Of a stretch of DNA of 64,000 nucleotides, positions 47,334 through 57,865 are shown one piece after another; position 1 is the first letter of the stretch; each line of letters begins with the position of its first letter. The translations under genes and the position numbers were made by a program. The stretch comes from Branchipolynoe longqiensis (Eukaryota > Annelida > Polychaeta > Phyllodocida > Polynoidae): assembly GCA_030323885.1 (NCBI GenBank), contig CM059192.1, positions 62,303,593 through 62,367,592 of the forward strand, read 5' to 3'. The notes under the pieces were generated by a model, which made no database searches, had not been told where the DNA came from, and saw nothing but the letters and a program-made list of their open reading frames with translations.

Positions 47334-48343
47334 CTATAGACCTCTTTCATGTGACGTCAGCACCGGTATCTAGGTCAGTGCGCGCAGCTTTTGGCTGCAG
47401 GATGACACACTGACAGACTGCAAACTCAATGGCTATGACGATGAGCAATCTTCATAGAGAAAAGGTGAAATATGTCTAAAACCACACCACTTAGAAACAA
47501 ACTGCTTGGTACACATATAGAAAACATATTCAACGAATAGATCATATTAAATTTATATGGTTAGGGTTGAGCATTTCTATTAATTTTGAATAAAATATAC
47601 ATTTTGCACTGCCCATACCGGCAAACTCAATGCATTGTCAATGGCCGTGGGCAATCTTCATACAGAAAAAGTGAAATATCTCTAAAACCACACCACCTAG
47701 AGACAAACGGCTTGGTACACATATAGAAAACATATTCAATAAATAGATTATATTAAATTTATAAGGTTAGGGTTGTGCATTTCTATTAATTTTGAATAAA
47801 ATAAACGTTTTGCACTGCGTGTATCGGCAAACTCAATGCATTGTCAATGGCTGTGAGCAATCTTGAATTATATTGATAATATTCATACAGAAAAAGTGAA
47901 GTCTCTCTAAAACCACACGAACTAGAGACAAACTGCTTGGTACACATATAGAAAACATGTTCAACGAATAGATTATATTAAATTTATAAGGTTAGGGTTG
48001 TGCATTTCTATTAATTTTGAATAAAATAAACATTTTGCACTGTGCATACTGGCAAACTCAGTGCATTGTCAATGGCCGTGAGCAATCTTCTTACAGAAAA
48101 AGTGAAATATCTCTAAAACCACACCACCTAGAGACACACTGCTTGGTACACATATAGAAAACATGTTCAATGAATAGATTATATTAAATTCATAAGGTTA
48201 GGCTTCTGCATTTCTATCCATTTTGAATAAAATAAACGGTTTGCACTGCACATAGCGGCAAATTCAGTGGCAGTGTGCATTCGTTCTGCAGTCAAGCTGC
48301 GCGCGCATACACGATGTTTACAAACATTGAAATAGGTCTATAT
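47334..48343. mobile_element. Composite inverted-repeat element with four ~200-bp internal modules
   Basis: Ends carry TATAGACCTCTTTCA (left) and inverted TATAGACCTATTTCA (right), with further paired blocks GCGCGCAGCTT..CTGCAG inside. Four tandem modules of about 200-225 bp begin near 47423, 47622, 47826 and 48052. Each has GCAAACTCAATGCATTGTCA, TCTCTAAAACCACACCACCT, CTTGGTACACATATAGAAAA and ATTTCTATTAATTTTGAATA. The third has a small insertion. No protein-coding potential. The same module occurs twice each at 50690-51200 and 60731-61227. Confidence 0.8.
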
Positions 48344-48594
48344 TTGTTTCGTTTAAACGGGAGTCCAGTTTGCAACGTTTCGCCTCCATGACAACCCACA
48401 ATCATCAAGTCCATATACATATAGCACCATTACGAATAGTACCCGCTTCTATTCTACATTAATCGTGCTTCTATCTCGAGTTGTTTTAGTTCCCAAAGAT
48501 TGTCCACGTGGTTGCTCGGCACAGTGTCATACTCGTGTTTATATTAACACTGACACCTGAGTACACAGGCCTCGATGAATGGGACCACCCATGT

Positions 48595-49065
48595 GCAGTA
48601 TCTACACTGATGTACAGTATCTGTATGCATGTGCAGTATCTACCCCATCGGCATTGCAGTATCTACCCATTGTGCAGAATCTACCCTACATGCAGTAGTT
48701 ACTCCCTAAACAGTATCTACCCCCATTTGACACTATCTACCCCCACTGGACACTACCTCATTGTGCAGTACCTACCCCCATGTGCAGTATCTACCTCCAC
48801 ATGCAGTACCTACCCCCCATGTGCAGTATCTACCTCCATGTGCAGTATCTACCTCCATATGCAGTATCTTCCCCATGTGCAGTATCTACCTCCACATGCA
48901 GTACCCACCACCATGTGCAGTATCTACCTCCATGTGCATTATCTACATCCACGTACAGTATCTTCCCCATGTGCAGTATCTACCTCCATGTGCAGTATCT
49001 TCCCCATGTGCAGTATCTTCCCCATGTACAGTATCTACCACCACGTGCAGTATCTACATCCACGT
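48595..49065. repeat. 19-bp minisatellite
   Basis: About 24 units of GTGCAGTATCTACCTCCAT and variants (TTCCCCAT, ACCACCAC), irregular at the left edge. The 250 bp before it (48344-48594) is featureless. Confidence 0.9.
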
Positions 49066-49069
49066 ATAC

Positions 49070-49650
49070 TGTGTATAACAAGGAGGGTGGCAAACAGAAA
49101 CGACTCTCGGAGCACTATTAAATTGTTGTTTATTTACTGCTAATAGGAAACATTACATTAAATCACATGTTCAATGCTGCCATCTCCCTGGCCCGTGACA
49201 AGTGTCCAAGGTGTTGGTTCTTCTTGTAATAGTTGTCTAATATTACAGTCCCCGAAGACGGGAAATCCTACGCCGCCCACACACCTTTGTGCCATGCTTG
49301 CCCTCACTCACCTGGCCCGCCGACAACAACAGTTACTGACACCTTGTATATTGCTCAGGTGTGCTGAATAAGTCAGTCCGTATTGTCCATATGTGGACCT
49401 GATCTGGTCTGAATTTGAATGCAGTTACTTATCTGATGGTGACAGCACGGCACACACAGCCCCCACACAGGGCCCCACACAGGGAGCTGCTTGCGTCCGT
49501 GGAGCGGTAATGGACAGACAGTTGCAAATTGCACGTAGCCAGGTACATGTATTATCATACGTGCCGCAGGTGAATGCCCGCCTCTATAGCCCGTCTGTCT
49601 GCTTACAGCCAATCACCTACACCCGGCCATTACAGGATGACGGGCATCCC
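49070..49650. other. Unassigned intronic sequence
   Basis: No exon or transposon recognised. CACAGGGCCCCACACAGGG near 49464 is a minor direct repeat. Confidence 0.35.
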
Positions 49651-49654
49651 AGGA

Positions 49655-50345
49655 TCACACTGAAAGGGCATTCAGGCATGACCGGGTTTCACCAACATGA
49701 CTTTCACCGACATGATGAGCCCCATTGTGAATTTCACTGACACGACGCACCCCATTGTGATTTTCACTGACACAACATGCCCCATTGTGACTTTCACCAA
49801 CACGACACGCCCCATGTGACACGACGCGGCCCATTGTTACTTCAACCAACACAACACGCCCCATTGTGACTTTCACCGACACGACACGCCCCATTGTGAC
49901 TTTCTCAGATACAACGTGCCATATTCTGACTTTCACTTACATGACGTGCCCCATTGTGACTTTCGACACAATGCGCCCCATTGTGACTTTCACCAACATG
50001 ACATGTCCCATTGTGACTTTCTCAGATACGACATGCCATATCTGACTTTCACTGAGATGACATGCCCCATTGTAACTTTCATCGACACAATGCGCTCCAT
50101 TGTGACTTTCACCGACACGACACGCCCCATTGTGACTTGCACCGATACGACATGCCCCATTGTGACTTTCTCCGACATGACGTGCCATATTGTGACTTTC
50201 ACCGACACGATACGCCCCATTGTGACTTGCACCGACACGACATGCCCCATTGTGACTTTCTCCGACACGACGTGCCATATTGTGACTTTCACTGACACGA
50301 CGCGCCCCATTGTGACTTTCACGGGCACGACACGCCCCATTATAT
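49655..50345. repeat. 30-bp minisatellite
   Basis: About 23 units of 30 bp: CGACACGACACGCCCCATTG followed by TGACTTTCAC. A CTCAGATACGACATGCCATA subtype recurs at regular positions, giving a multi-unit higher period. Reads on both strands as long low-complexity frames, which are artefacts. Confidence 0.93.
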
Positions 50346-50689
50346 ATAACTGAGTCACTACTCGCCAACGTGTGGCTCAGCACGGCTACATCACGGGGGT
50401 CGTGTTCGTGTCGTGTGACGGTAAGGCGTGACAGGTACGCCCTGCTCAGGCTGAAGATGTGAGACTGACCACCGACGTTAGATTCACATGTTCCCATCGG
50501 CTCGCAATTCTCGCCTGATTGAGACAGTTGTTGGAGGAAAGCACCTACAAACAGCGCGTTAATGCTGCCCCGCGGTGTCTCAACAGGAAGGGAGCGGCGG
50601 GCGGTGCAGGCTGACAGGTGTGCTGGTGTGACCCAGATGGCGGGTCAGCCGACCGTGGCGAGTCACTTGTAAGTGGGTCACTGGGCACT
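50346..50689. other. Unassigned intronic sequence
   Basis: No exon or known repeat recognised. Confidence 0.3.
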
Positions 50690-51200
50690 GCCGGTATCGC
50701 AGTTTGAGCGCCCTGCCAGTTTCAGCTGACTGTCAGTTTCATGCGCATGCGTCAAAATCTAACAGCATTGTCACTAACCTTATGAATTTAATATAATGTT
50801 TTTGGTAAAGATGTTTTCTATATGTGTACCAAGCGATTTGTTTCTAGGTGGTGTGCTTTTAGAGATATTTCACTTTTCCTGTATTTTCTGTATGAAGATT
50901 GCTCACGACCATTGACAATGCCTTGAGTTTTGACGGTACGCGCAGTGCAAAACATTAGTTTGATTCAAAATAAATAGAAATCAAGAACCCTAACCGTATA
51001 AATTTAATATAATCTTTTTGGTATAAAGATGTTTTCTATATGTATACTAAGCGATTTGTTAATAGGTGGTGTGGTTTTAAAGATATTTCACTTCTTCTGT
51101 ATTTTCTGTATGAAGATTGCTCACGACCATTGACAATGCCTTGAGTTTGAGTGTATGCAGTCAGCTGAAACTGGCAGGGCGCTCAAACTGCGACACCGGC
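50690..51200. mobile_element. Composite inverted-repeat element with two ~200-bp modules
   Basis: The 43-bp TIRs begin GCCGGTRTCGCAGTTTGAGC and continue GCCCTGCCAGTTTCAGCTGA. The two arms differ at one visible position. Two modules lie inside, in the opposite orientation to those at 47.4 kb, recognised by GAAGATTGCTCACGACCATT and TTCTATATGTGTACCAAGCG. No coding capacity, and no target duplication that I can confirm. Confidence 0.85.
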
Positions 51201-51572
51201 GTGGTGCAGCCACGCGCACAACTTCCGGTTACATGTCGGCGCTTTAAAGCAAAGGGGTGGTAACTTTAAAACACCCCTATAATAAAAATATCGACTAGAG
51301 ATACTTGCGCCAGAATCAGTTAATAAACAATTGAGCGTCAATATAATTAGTAGTACGACGTCTCTAGAAATCATAGTGAATTAACGCATCTAACACAAAA
51401 CCCAGAAAAAAGTCAGCATTAAAATAATTATCTGTGGGTATTTTTCATTCATTAATCACTGTATCATCAAGAATAACACATTTAATTACAAACCTATTAA
51501 ATGCGCAGGTCACTTTGCACACCTCGTTGCCTTGACAACGGCAGGCCGTGCGGGCGGCGCCGGGCGACTTAC
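51201..51572. other. Intronic sequence next to the UNC5 donor
   Basis: Start of the long intron as read on the minus strand. A GC-rich patch (51530-51565) adjoins the donor GTAAGT. No repeat recognised. Confidence 0.4.
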
Positions 51573-51676
51573 CTGTGGCAGGGGGAGCCCGTCTGGGGGT
51601 AGGCACTGCAGCTGCACCTGGCTCTCCAGCTCGACGCCTGTACTGATCGGCTCACGCTCGAAACGCTTCCGCAGGT
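51573..51676 (-). CDS. unc5: UNC5 netrin receptor, exon encoding the start of Ig domain 2 (partial gene)
   Basis: The 104-nt exon has two bases finishing a split codon plus 34 codons. It reads LRKRFEREPI, then ESQVQLQCLPPDGLPLPQ. LRK.F..EP, LQC.PP.G.P and the first Ig cysteine (in LQC) match the segment where UNC5 proteins pass from Ig1 into Ig2. Relatives have Tyr at the split codon, and the two bases present (AC) would allow it. The acceptor tract is TTTGTCGTCTTCTCCAG (AG at 51678-51677) and the donor is GTAAGT at 51572-51567. It ends in phase 0, and the next exon (18527-18707) begins in phase 0 with the Ig tryptophan, so together they complete Ig2. Upstream exons for Ig1 and the signal peptide must lie beyond 51676 and were not recognised in this window. 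Confidence 0.9.
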
Positions 51677-51827
51677 CTGGAGAAGACGACAAATAGGGTT
51701 CTTTTTTTACTAGAGTAATTTTAATTATTCAACCTGTAGAGGCATTACAGTTCCCTACCGCTTAGCCATTACGAGACAGGACAACCCTATGTAAGATACG
51801 TACGATATACCATTATCATAGACCAGC

Positions 51828-52350
51828 TTGGTATCCTGCAGACCAGCCCGGTACCCTGCATATCAGCCCGTTATTCTGCAGACTAGCCCGATATCACGAA
51901 TAAAGGAAAGTTAGTTTTCTTTAACGACGCCTCTAGAGCAAATTGATTTATGTCATCGGCCACTGGACGGGAAATAAGAGCGTGGTATCCTGCTCTCGCG
52001 CCAGGTATCCTGAAAACCAGCCCAATATTTTGTAGAACAATTCAGTGGCACTGTATTGTATACCAGCCCAGTATTTTGGCACCACATACCAGCGCAACTG
52101 GACTACGATATATACGTATAAGTTAATAAGCCCAGTGGTACTATTAAGACGGTACACCAGTCTAGTAGCATTATATTGCATCCCAACCTAGTAATATTAT
52201 CCTTGATACTTACCCAACAGTACTATCCTATATACTACCTCAGTAGTACTATCCTGTATACATATTAAGGTAGCAGCACCATGACCAGCCCAGTAGTACT
52301 ACACTGTGTATCATAGATTCATACATCACTCAGTGCTACTACCGTAGTAG
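51828..52350. repeat. Degenerate tandem repeat built on CCAGCCCAGTA
   Basis: Irregularly spaced (about 24-30 bp) copies of GACCAGCCCGGTATCCTGCA and CAGCCCAGTAGTACTATCCT are recognisable but heavily diverged. The array is interrupted by a SINE-1 fragment at 51899-51975. It is clearly older than the other arrays. Confidence 0.65.
51899..51975 (-). mobile_element. SINE-1 3' fragment
   Basis: TTCTTTAACGACGCCTCTAGAGCAAATTGATTTATGTCATCGGCCA-type sequence, beginning near 51915, matches the 3' end of the fuller SINE at 57866-58180. It is truncated after about 75 bp. Confidence 0.8.
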
Positions 52351-52552
52351 TACTACTATTCCGCCCATTCCAGTGCTTATTTTTATGTGACACCAATGCT
52401 GTGTTTGGAGATCAATCCTGTCCGATCTCCGCACAGATAATCAGAGTTACCGGAAACGGGCCCGTGGGTGTTGTGGCAATGTTTTAAGCGGATTTCCTAC
52501 CAAAACCCACAGTTCGCGACGCCGGCGCCGAATGTGCATTTGCATCTGGTTA

Positions 52553-52970
52553 AGGGCTGTCACACTACAACATAACGCGGTAGTGTAAGCCGACATAGGT
52601 GAAATTGGGCTATTATGTCGAGGACGTAAATATGTCGAGGAAGGTCGAGATACGTTACGCACGTCAAGGTTTTGGACATACCCAAAACTTTCAATGTACC
52701 TCGACATAACACAACATGTGGCTTATATGTTAGCATACACTATGTATACATTTGACATTCACCGGCGTTCTGTAAGCATTCCGTGAGCATTTGAAAAATG
52801 TTCTCACGCGTTACCACTATGTTGGATCGATGTTTCACCTATGTCCACTACGTTGCACTGATGTCCAACTTGGCCCTGAAACGCCGAGAATTTCTATGTA
52901 TCTCAACGTAAATAAGTGATTTCTACGTTCCCCACTTGCTGGCCTGTTACGTCGTAGTGTGACCGGGGTA
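52553..52970. mobile_element. TIR element E of the CACACTACGACG family (word: TATGTCGAGG)
   Basis: The left end AGGGCTGTCACACTACAACA and the reverse complement of the right end ACCCCGGTCACACTACGACG are TIRs. TTA flanks both sides (52550-52552 and 52971-52973). Interior words are TATGTCGAGG, TACGTTACG and CTATGTCCACTACGTTG. The core GGTTTTGGACATACCCAAAA is followed by CTTT near 52669-52692. The right half aligns with element A in its scaffold (ACTTG/GCCC../GCCGAGAA.TTC). Confidence 0.85.
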
Positions 52971-52980
52971 TTATACCGTA

Positions 52981-53068
52981 AAGCAAACAGCCCTGCCCGG
53001 CCGCCGCCACATCCACACGACCGGTCCCGGGCTGGGGCTCATGGTAAAGGCGGGTCGCGTCTGGGCCG
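52981..53068. repeat. Duplicated ~85-bp segment, copy 1 (copy 2 at 53913-54003)
   Basis: About 78 bp, from CCCTGCCCGGCCGCCGCCAC to CGGGTCGCGTCTGGGCCGG, is identical in both copies. The match extends leftwards into the right end of TIR element E, with small indels. The copies lie about 935 bp apart. In between are GTTCAAAACACTACCGTAGTG-like repeats (53070-53230), two SINE-2 pieces and a fragment of another TIR element. Confidence 0.9.
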
Positions 53069-53271
53069 GTGTAGTAAGTTCAAAACACTACCCCACAACA
53101 ACACTACGGTAGTGTTTCACTAGGTTCAAACACTATCGTAGTGTTTTCCGTAGTAAGGGTAGGTTCAAAACACTACCGTGGCACGCTCAAACACTGTCCT
53201 TAAGTTCAAAACACTCCCTTCACTTTAAGTTCAAACACTACGTCATGGTGCTGGCAGCTGGTCACCAGTGG

Positions 53272-53545
53272 ATGTGTTTGTGGTTTTTGTTTTTCCAAAC
53301 ATCTGGTCATACGATGGGTCAACGTACAGTGCACCATCAGCCGACTTACGTGCTGTCCCACTGAATTCAGGTACGGCAATGACTGGTAACCCACTGTCCA
53401 TTATCCGACACGAGTAACCAGTCCTGCTATCAATAATGCGAGCGCCAGCTAGAAGCGTCGACCAATTCAGTCATAACTTGACCGGGTTCGCCACAACCCC
53501 ATGCACCAGCTGGAACGGCGCTAACTCATTGCCACCCGTTGGTCC
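53272..53545 (-). mobile_element. SINE-2, diverged copy, minus orientation
   Basis: From the TTTGTGGTTTTTG tail through GTGCTGTCCCACTG, ACCAGTCCTGCTATC and GCGAGCGCCAG to GGGTTCGCCACAACCCC and GCTAACTCATTG, it follows the 61927-62275 SINE in order but with many substitutions and 1-3 bp indels. The tRNA-like head is at the right. Confidence 0.75.
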
Positions 53546-53547
53546 TC

Positions 53548-53640
53548 ACGTGGGTCATAAAAGCGCCATGAGGTATACGTGTCACAATCGTACCCTTCAA
53601 GTGACCATGATGTAGCTAGGACGTAAAACAACCGCAACAT
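53548..53640 (+). mobile_element. SINE-2 partial copy, plus orientation
   Basis: ATAAAAGCGCCATGAG, GTGTCACAATCGTACCC and GTAGCTAGGACGTAAAACAA match the 3' half of SINE-2 in forward orientation. With the minus copy just to the left it makes a head-to-head inverted pair. Its own tRNA head is missing. Confidence 0.75.
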
Positions 53641-53674
53641 CAAATTCGCAGCACCTCAGCGTAGCTAATGTACT

Positions 53675-53866
53675 ACGTCTGTCCTCTCTCGTTGAATGAC
53701 GTATCACTACGCAATATGCCCGACGTTATACTGTCACGTGCACTACTTGCTCCACGATCAACTTCTGCCGCAAAGTTGCATACTAACGCTCGAAAAGTTC
53801 AACGTTACTCTCCCGTTCCCTCTCGTACGTTGACGGTGTTTACAATCCGTAGAGTGTGACGAGCCC
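53675..53866. mobile_element. Right-end fragment of a CACACTACGACG-family element (A-like)
   Basis: About 190 bp aligns with the right end of element A (6340-6527): GTCCTCTCTC, TGCATACTA.CGC, GAAAAGTTCAACGTT and TACGTTGACG, then the terminal GTGTGACGAGCCCCA. Differences are largely small indels. It directly abuts TTTACGTCGTAGTGTGA, a second copy of the right end of element E. Confidence 0.75.
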
Positions 53867-54160
53867 CATTTACGTCGTAGTGTGATACCGAGGGTTATTT
53901 AAAACCGTAAAGCAAAACCAAGCCCCTGCCCGGCCGCCGCCACATCCACACGACCGGTCCCGGGCTGGGGCTCATGGTAAAGGCGGGTCGCGTCTGGGCC
54001 GGCCGGCCAGATCTGTACAGACTAACGCTTCACCTCCAATGATTTGTTTTGACACTGTTATGGCCCGAAAGCCGCATACCAATATTCCATCATTTACTTG
54101 GAAACATTTGAGATAAATTAAAATAATCAGTGTAGGTCAGTAAATGCGGCGCCTCCCCCA

Positions 54161-54209
54161 TCACCTGAACTCAGCCTCCACCTGATTGGTGGAGGCTGAG
54201 TTCAGGTGA
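54161..54209. repeat. Perfect 22-bp inverted repeat with 5-nt loop
   Basis: TCACCTGAACTCAGCCTCCA plus CC (54161-54182) is followed by TGATT and the exact reverse complement (54188-54209). It is not inside any element I recognise. Strong cruciform or RNA-hairpin potential, function unknown. Confidence 0.95.
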
Positions 54210-54261
54210 ACGCGCCGTTGTGAGTGGCATTGTGGGAAGGTAGGGTGTGTTTGCTGTCTAA

Positions 54262-54889
54262 TGGCCCTGTCACATTACGACGCATCTTGTCAGCGTGCGG
54301 CCAATGCGTAAAATCACTATTTTACATCAAGATGCGTAAAACTTTTTGGCATGGGGGGCAAAGTTGGACATATACATAGCGTATGGCCAACATGCCTCCC
54401 ACTGAAAAACACTCGAATTACGCTCACAGTACTTCGCAGAACACCGGTGAAGGTTATATACGTTATTCGATCACCAGAACTATGCCTCATATGTTACATA
54501 CGTCAAGACATGCTGGAGAAATGCTAAACACTAAACGCTAGATGTATGTTATCCATACATTGTCAGTATGTATGTTCCCAGTGCCTTTAACCTAAGTCAC
54601 CATAGTGCAATGTAGTGAACAACATTTATCTAACATACATCGAACGTACCTCGACATATGCCTAACGTATACATAATGTACGGCCGAGGAAAAATCGACA
54701 CGTTGTCGAACGTAGAAAGTTTTGTGCATGCACAAAACTTTGCCGACCCCCCTGACGCGCGACGCCGTATCTTGACGAACGTTGACATACATTGACAAAC
54801 ATTGACATATACCAATGAGTGCCTAATGCACACGTAAATCACATACATCGGCATACCTTGGCGCGATGCATCGTAATGTGACAGCCCCA
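54262..54889. mobile_element. TIR element F of the CACACTACGACG family (word: ACATAC/ATGCGT)
   Basis: The left end TGGCCCTGTCACATTACGAC and the reverse complement of the right end TGGGGCTGTCACATTACGAT continue to GCATC in both arms. TAA flanks both sides (54259-54261 and 54890-54892). Words are ATGCGTAAA, ACATACGTC, TGACATACATTGACAAACAT. The core AAAGTTTTGTGCATGCACAA plus AACTTT (54717-54742) is a perfect palindrome. In reverse complement it shares scaffold with element A (TTCTGGTGATCGAATAACGT; GTGAGCGTA). Confidence 0.87.
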
Positions 54890-55184
54890 TAAGGACCGCC
54901 CAGAGCACAGCACCACAGCGTGCATGTCACCACGCTCTGACACACGTCATGTGCGCATGACACCAACCTATCTACGTGCACATGCGCGCCTCGTGCGTAC
55001 ACATGTATGAAGTACGTGCACATACAGGCAGACGGTGCACGACACACAACGCTCTGACTCTCTTATTTTTGAGTCTCTTAGAAATATGATAGTATGTTAG
55101 AAGTTTGCCGACCAAACTCTGACATGCACCACATAACGGCATTGCGACCACCCTCGTGTACACTGCCAACTGTCACTACATATG

Positions 55185-56420
55185 TATGTATCAGGTTAAC
55201 TGACATTAAACCTCCTTCGCACTGTCACCACTAACTGGAACTGCATGTGTAATAACTACTGTTAGACCTGGTTGACACTGTCACCACTAACTGTAACTGC
55301 ATGTGTAATAACTACTGTTAGACCTGGTTGACACTGTCACCACTAACTGTAACTGCATGTGTAATAACTACTGTTAGACCTGGTTTACACTGTCACCACT
55401 AACTGTAACTGCATGTGTAATAACTACTGTTAGACCTGGTTGACTCTGTCACCACTAACTGTAACTGCATGTGTAATAACTACTGTTAGACCTGGTTGGC
55501 ACTGTCACCACTAACTGTAACTACAATGGTAATAACTACTGTTAGACCTGGTTGACACTGTCACCACTAACTGTAACTGCATGTGTAATAACTACTGTTA
55601 GACCTGGTTGACTCTGTCACCACTAACTGTAACTGCATGTGTAATAACTACTGTTAGACCTGGTTGACACTGTCACCACTAACTGTAACTACATTTGTAA
55701 TAACTACTGTTAGACCTCATTGGCACTGTCACCACTAACTGTAACTGCATGTGTAATAACTACTGTTAGACCTGGTTGGCACTGACACCACTAACTGTAA
55801 CTGCATGTGTAATAACTACTGTTAGACCTGGTTGGCACTGTCATCACTAACTGTAACTACATTTGTAATAACTACTGTTAGACCTGGTTGGCACTGTCAC
55901 CACTAACTGTAACTGCATGTGTAATAACTAGTGTTAGACCTGGTTGGCACTGTCATCACTAACTGTAACTGCATGTGTAATAACTACTGTTAGACCTCAT
56001 TGACACTATCACCACTAACTGTAACTGCATGTGTAATAACTACTGTTAGACCTGGTTGACACTGTCACCACTAACTGTAACTACATTTGTAATAACTATT
56101 GTTAGACCTCATTGGCACTGTCACCACTAACTGTAACTACATTTGTAATAACTACTGTTAGACCTGGTTGACACTGTCACCACTAACTGTAACTACATTT
56201 GTAATAACTATTGTTAGACCTCATTGGCACTGTCACCACTAACTGTAACTACAATGGTAATAACTGTCACTACATGGGTATGTTAGACCTGGTTGACACT
56301 GTCACCGCTAACTGTAGCTACATGGGTATGTTTCAGGGTAACTGACATTAGACGTGGTTGACACTGTCACAGCTAACTGTAGTTACATCTGTATTAACTG
56401 GTGTTCAACCTGGTTGACAT
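55185..56420. repeat. 56-bp minisatellite
   Basis: About 22 units of 56 bp: CTGGTTGACACTGTCACCAC, TAACTGTAACTGCATGTGTA, ATAACTACTGTTAGAC. Subtypes (CATTGGCACTG, ACATTTGTAATAACTA) are interleaved. The edges decay on both sides. 54893-55184 before it is featureless. Confidence 0.95.
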
Positions 56421-57665
56421 TGCCACCTGAAACCAGGTGGTGTAACCGGGGGTCAGGCCTGCCATGTCTTCTAACCACTGGACGCGTACCTGTATAGGTA
56501 TGTATTAGAACCTGACTAATGCCATATATGGTATTGGGAATGAGGGCAAGACAAATCAGGTCACAAGATTTACCTAATTCGTTTGTGGCCTCCCTGCCTA
56601 ATGGCTTCCTCAAAGTAAGTGTCCAATGGGATGAGATAGTGAATTCGCTGATTATTTTGTGTATGCTGTCCCAAACTACTAGCTAATGCACCAATATCTA
56701 AGTTGGGTATAATGATTCAAATGTACATAAGTATTTTCGTTTCGAAAAACATATATTTCATCGGACCATGCAACTTTTATGCCAGGTGCCTTTAGAATGC
56801 CGTCTACTATGGCACGCTGTTACCGGACTGGGTGACCGTGTGTTTAATGCCAGGTGCATTCGACCTGTATCGTGCATAGACACTTTCATAAGCACACACA
56901 GAATCCCCCATCAAACATGCCACCCTAGTCTGTACTCCGAGTTGAGCCACACTCTAACCTGACCCTTGGCACAGCAAGTCAGCTGCAAGATTGGCCGGTC
57001 TCCTCCCCACCACACCACCGTTAGAAGCTGTCACAGGTGCATTATTTTGTGAGTTCTGTTCTGGTGCACCTGCATGGTGTGCACCGAACGTGTACTGCGG
57101 CGATACTCTGCTGTGCCGGCTAGCAGGCCAGGTACCTACGCTCTGTGGCCGAGGCCGGTCCGATTAGGCTAATCTGTCTGTTCAGTGCCAAGACGTGCTT
57201 TAAATGAAGTGTAGCGGCAGGTCCTTTATTTGGGAACCAGCCAGAGATATTGACGTGCGCCAAACGCACTCTGCTTCGCCTCAATCATTATATAATATAT
57301 TGAATAATGCCTGAAGCCATGGGATTATGACAACTCATGAAGACTGGCATATTTACATGTACCATTGAAACAGAAAGGTGCATCATGTTTTAATTTGCGA
57401 TGCATAGTCTATTTAAAATACAAGGTTATAATCAATATAGACGGCACTGCAATCAGATTCCCCGACAGGTACCACAACAGCAGACAGGATGCCCCCACGT
57501 GACACGACAACATCAGGTAACTGGGTAACAATGGGACATGTGATGAAGGTAATCACTGCTGGGTGGCCCACAACTGGGGTACTACATTGACGGCGAGGCC
57601 CTTTGTAGGCTCCGGGCCACTTCGCTGACGGCCCTCACAAAGGTACCCGGTCACCCGATGCGCCC
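56421..57665. other. Unassigned intronic sequence
   Basis: No exon recognised. At about 56655-56775 CCAATATCTAAGTTGGGTAT and TTCATCGGACCATGCAAC resemble parts of the foldback element at 2615-3205, so a decayed relative is likely there. Confidence 0.4.
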
Positions 57666-57667
57666 AG

Positions 57668-57801
57668 TCACGTGTTACCAACCTCTCCCCAACCGCGGTA
57701 GCCAACAGGCACGCGGTGGCACTAGCCAAGTCCCCTAAATAAGTGCCCTGGTCACGTATTACCAACCTCTCCCCAGCCACGGCAGCCAACAGGCGCGCAG
57801 T
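57668..57801. repeat. Tandem duplication, 84-bp period, two partial copies
   Basis: TCACGTGTTACCAACCTCTC and TCACGTATTACCAACCTCTC open two copies (57668 and 57752). Each continues CCCARCCRCGGYAGCCAACA with GGCRCGC. Only about 50 bp of each unit is shared. Confidence 0.8.
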
Positions 57802-57865
57802 ATGCCCTAACTAATTTTTTATGATTCTATTAATACAAATCTAAGGATCCCCCCCCCCCCACCCC

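Larger units (their letters stand above)
18708..51572 (-). other. unc5: UNC5 intron of about 32.9 kb, phase 0
   Basis: It is bounded by donor GTAAGT (51572-51567) after ..PLPLPQ and by the acceptor CTGCAG before VFWWKDG. It splits Ig domain 2 between its two cysteines. It holds most of the arrays, LINEs and TIR elements listed here, and no other coding exon was recognised on either strand. That both exons belong to one transcript is inferred from matching phase, strand, order and family alignment. No transcript evidence is available here. Confidence 0.85.
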
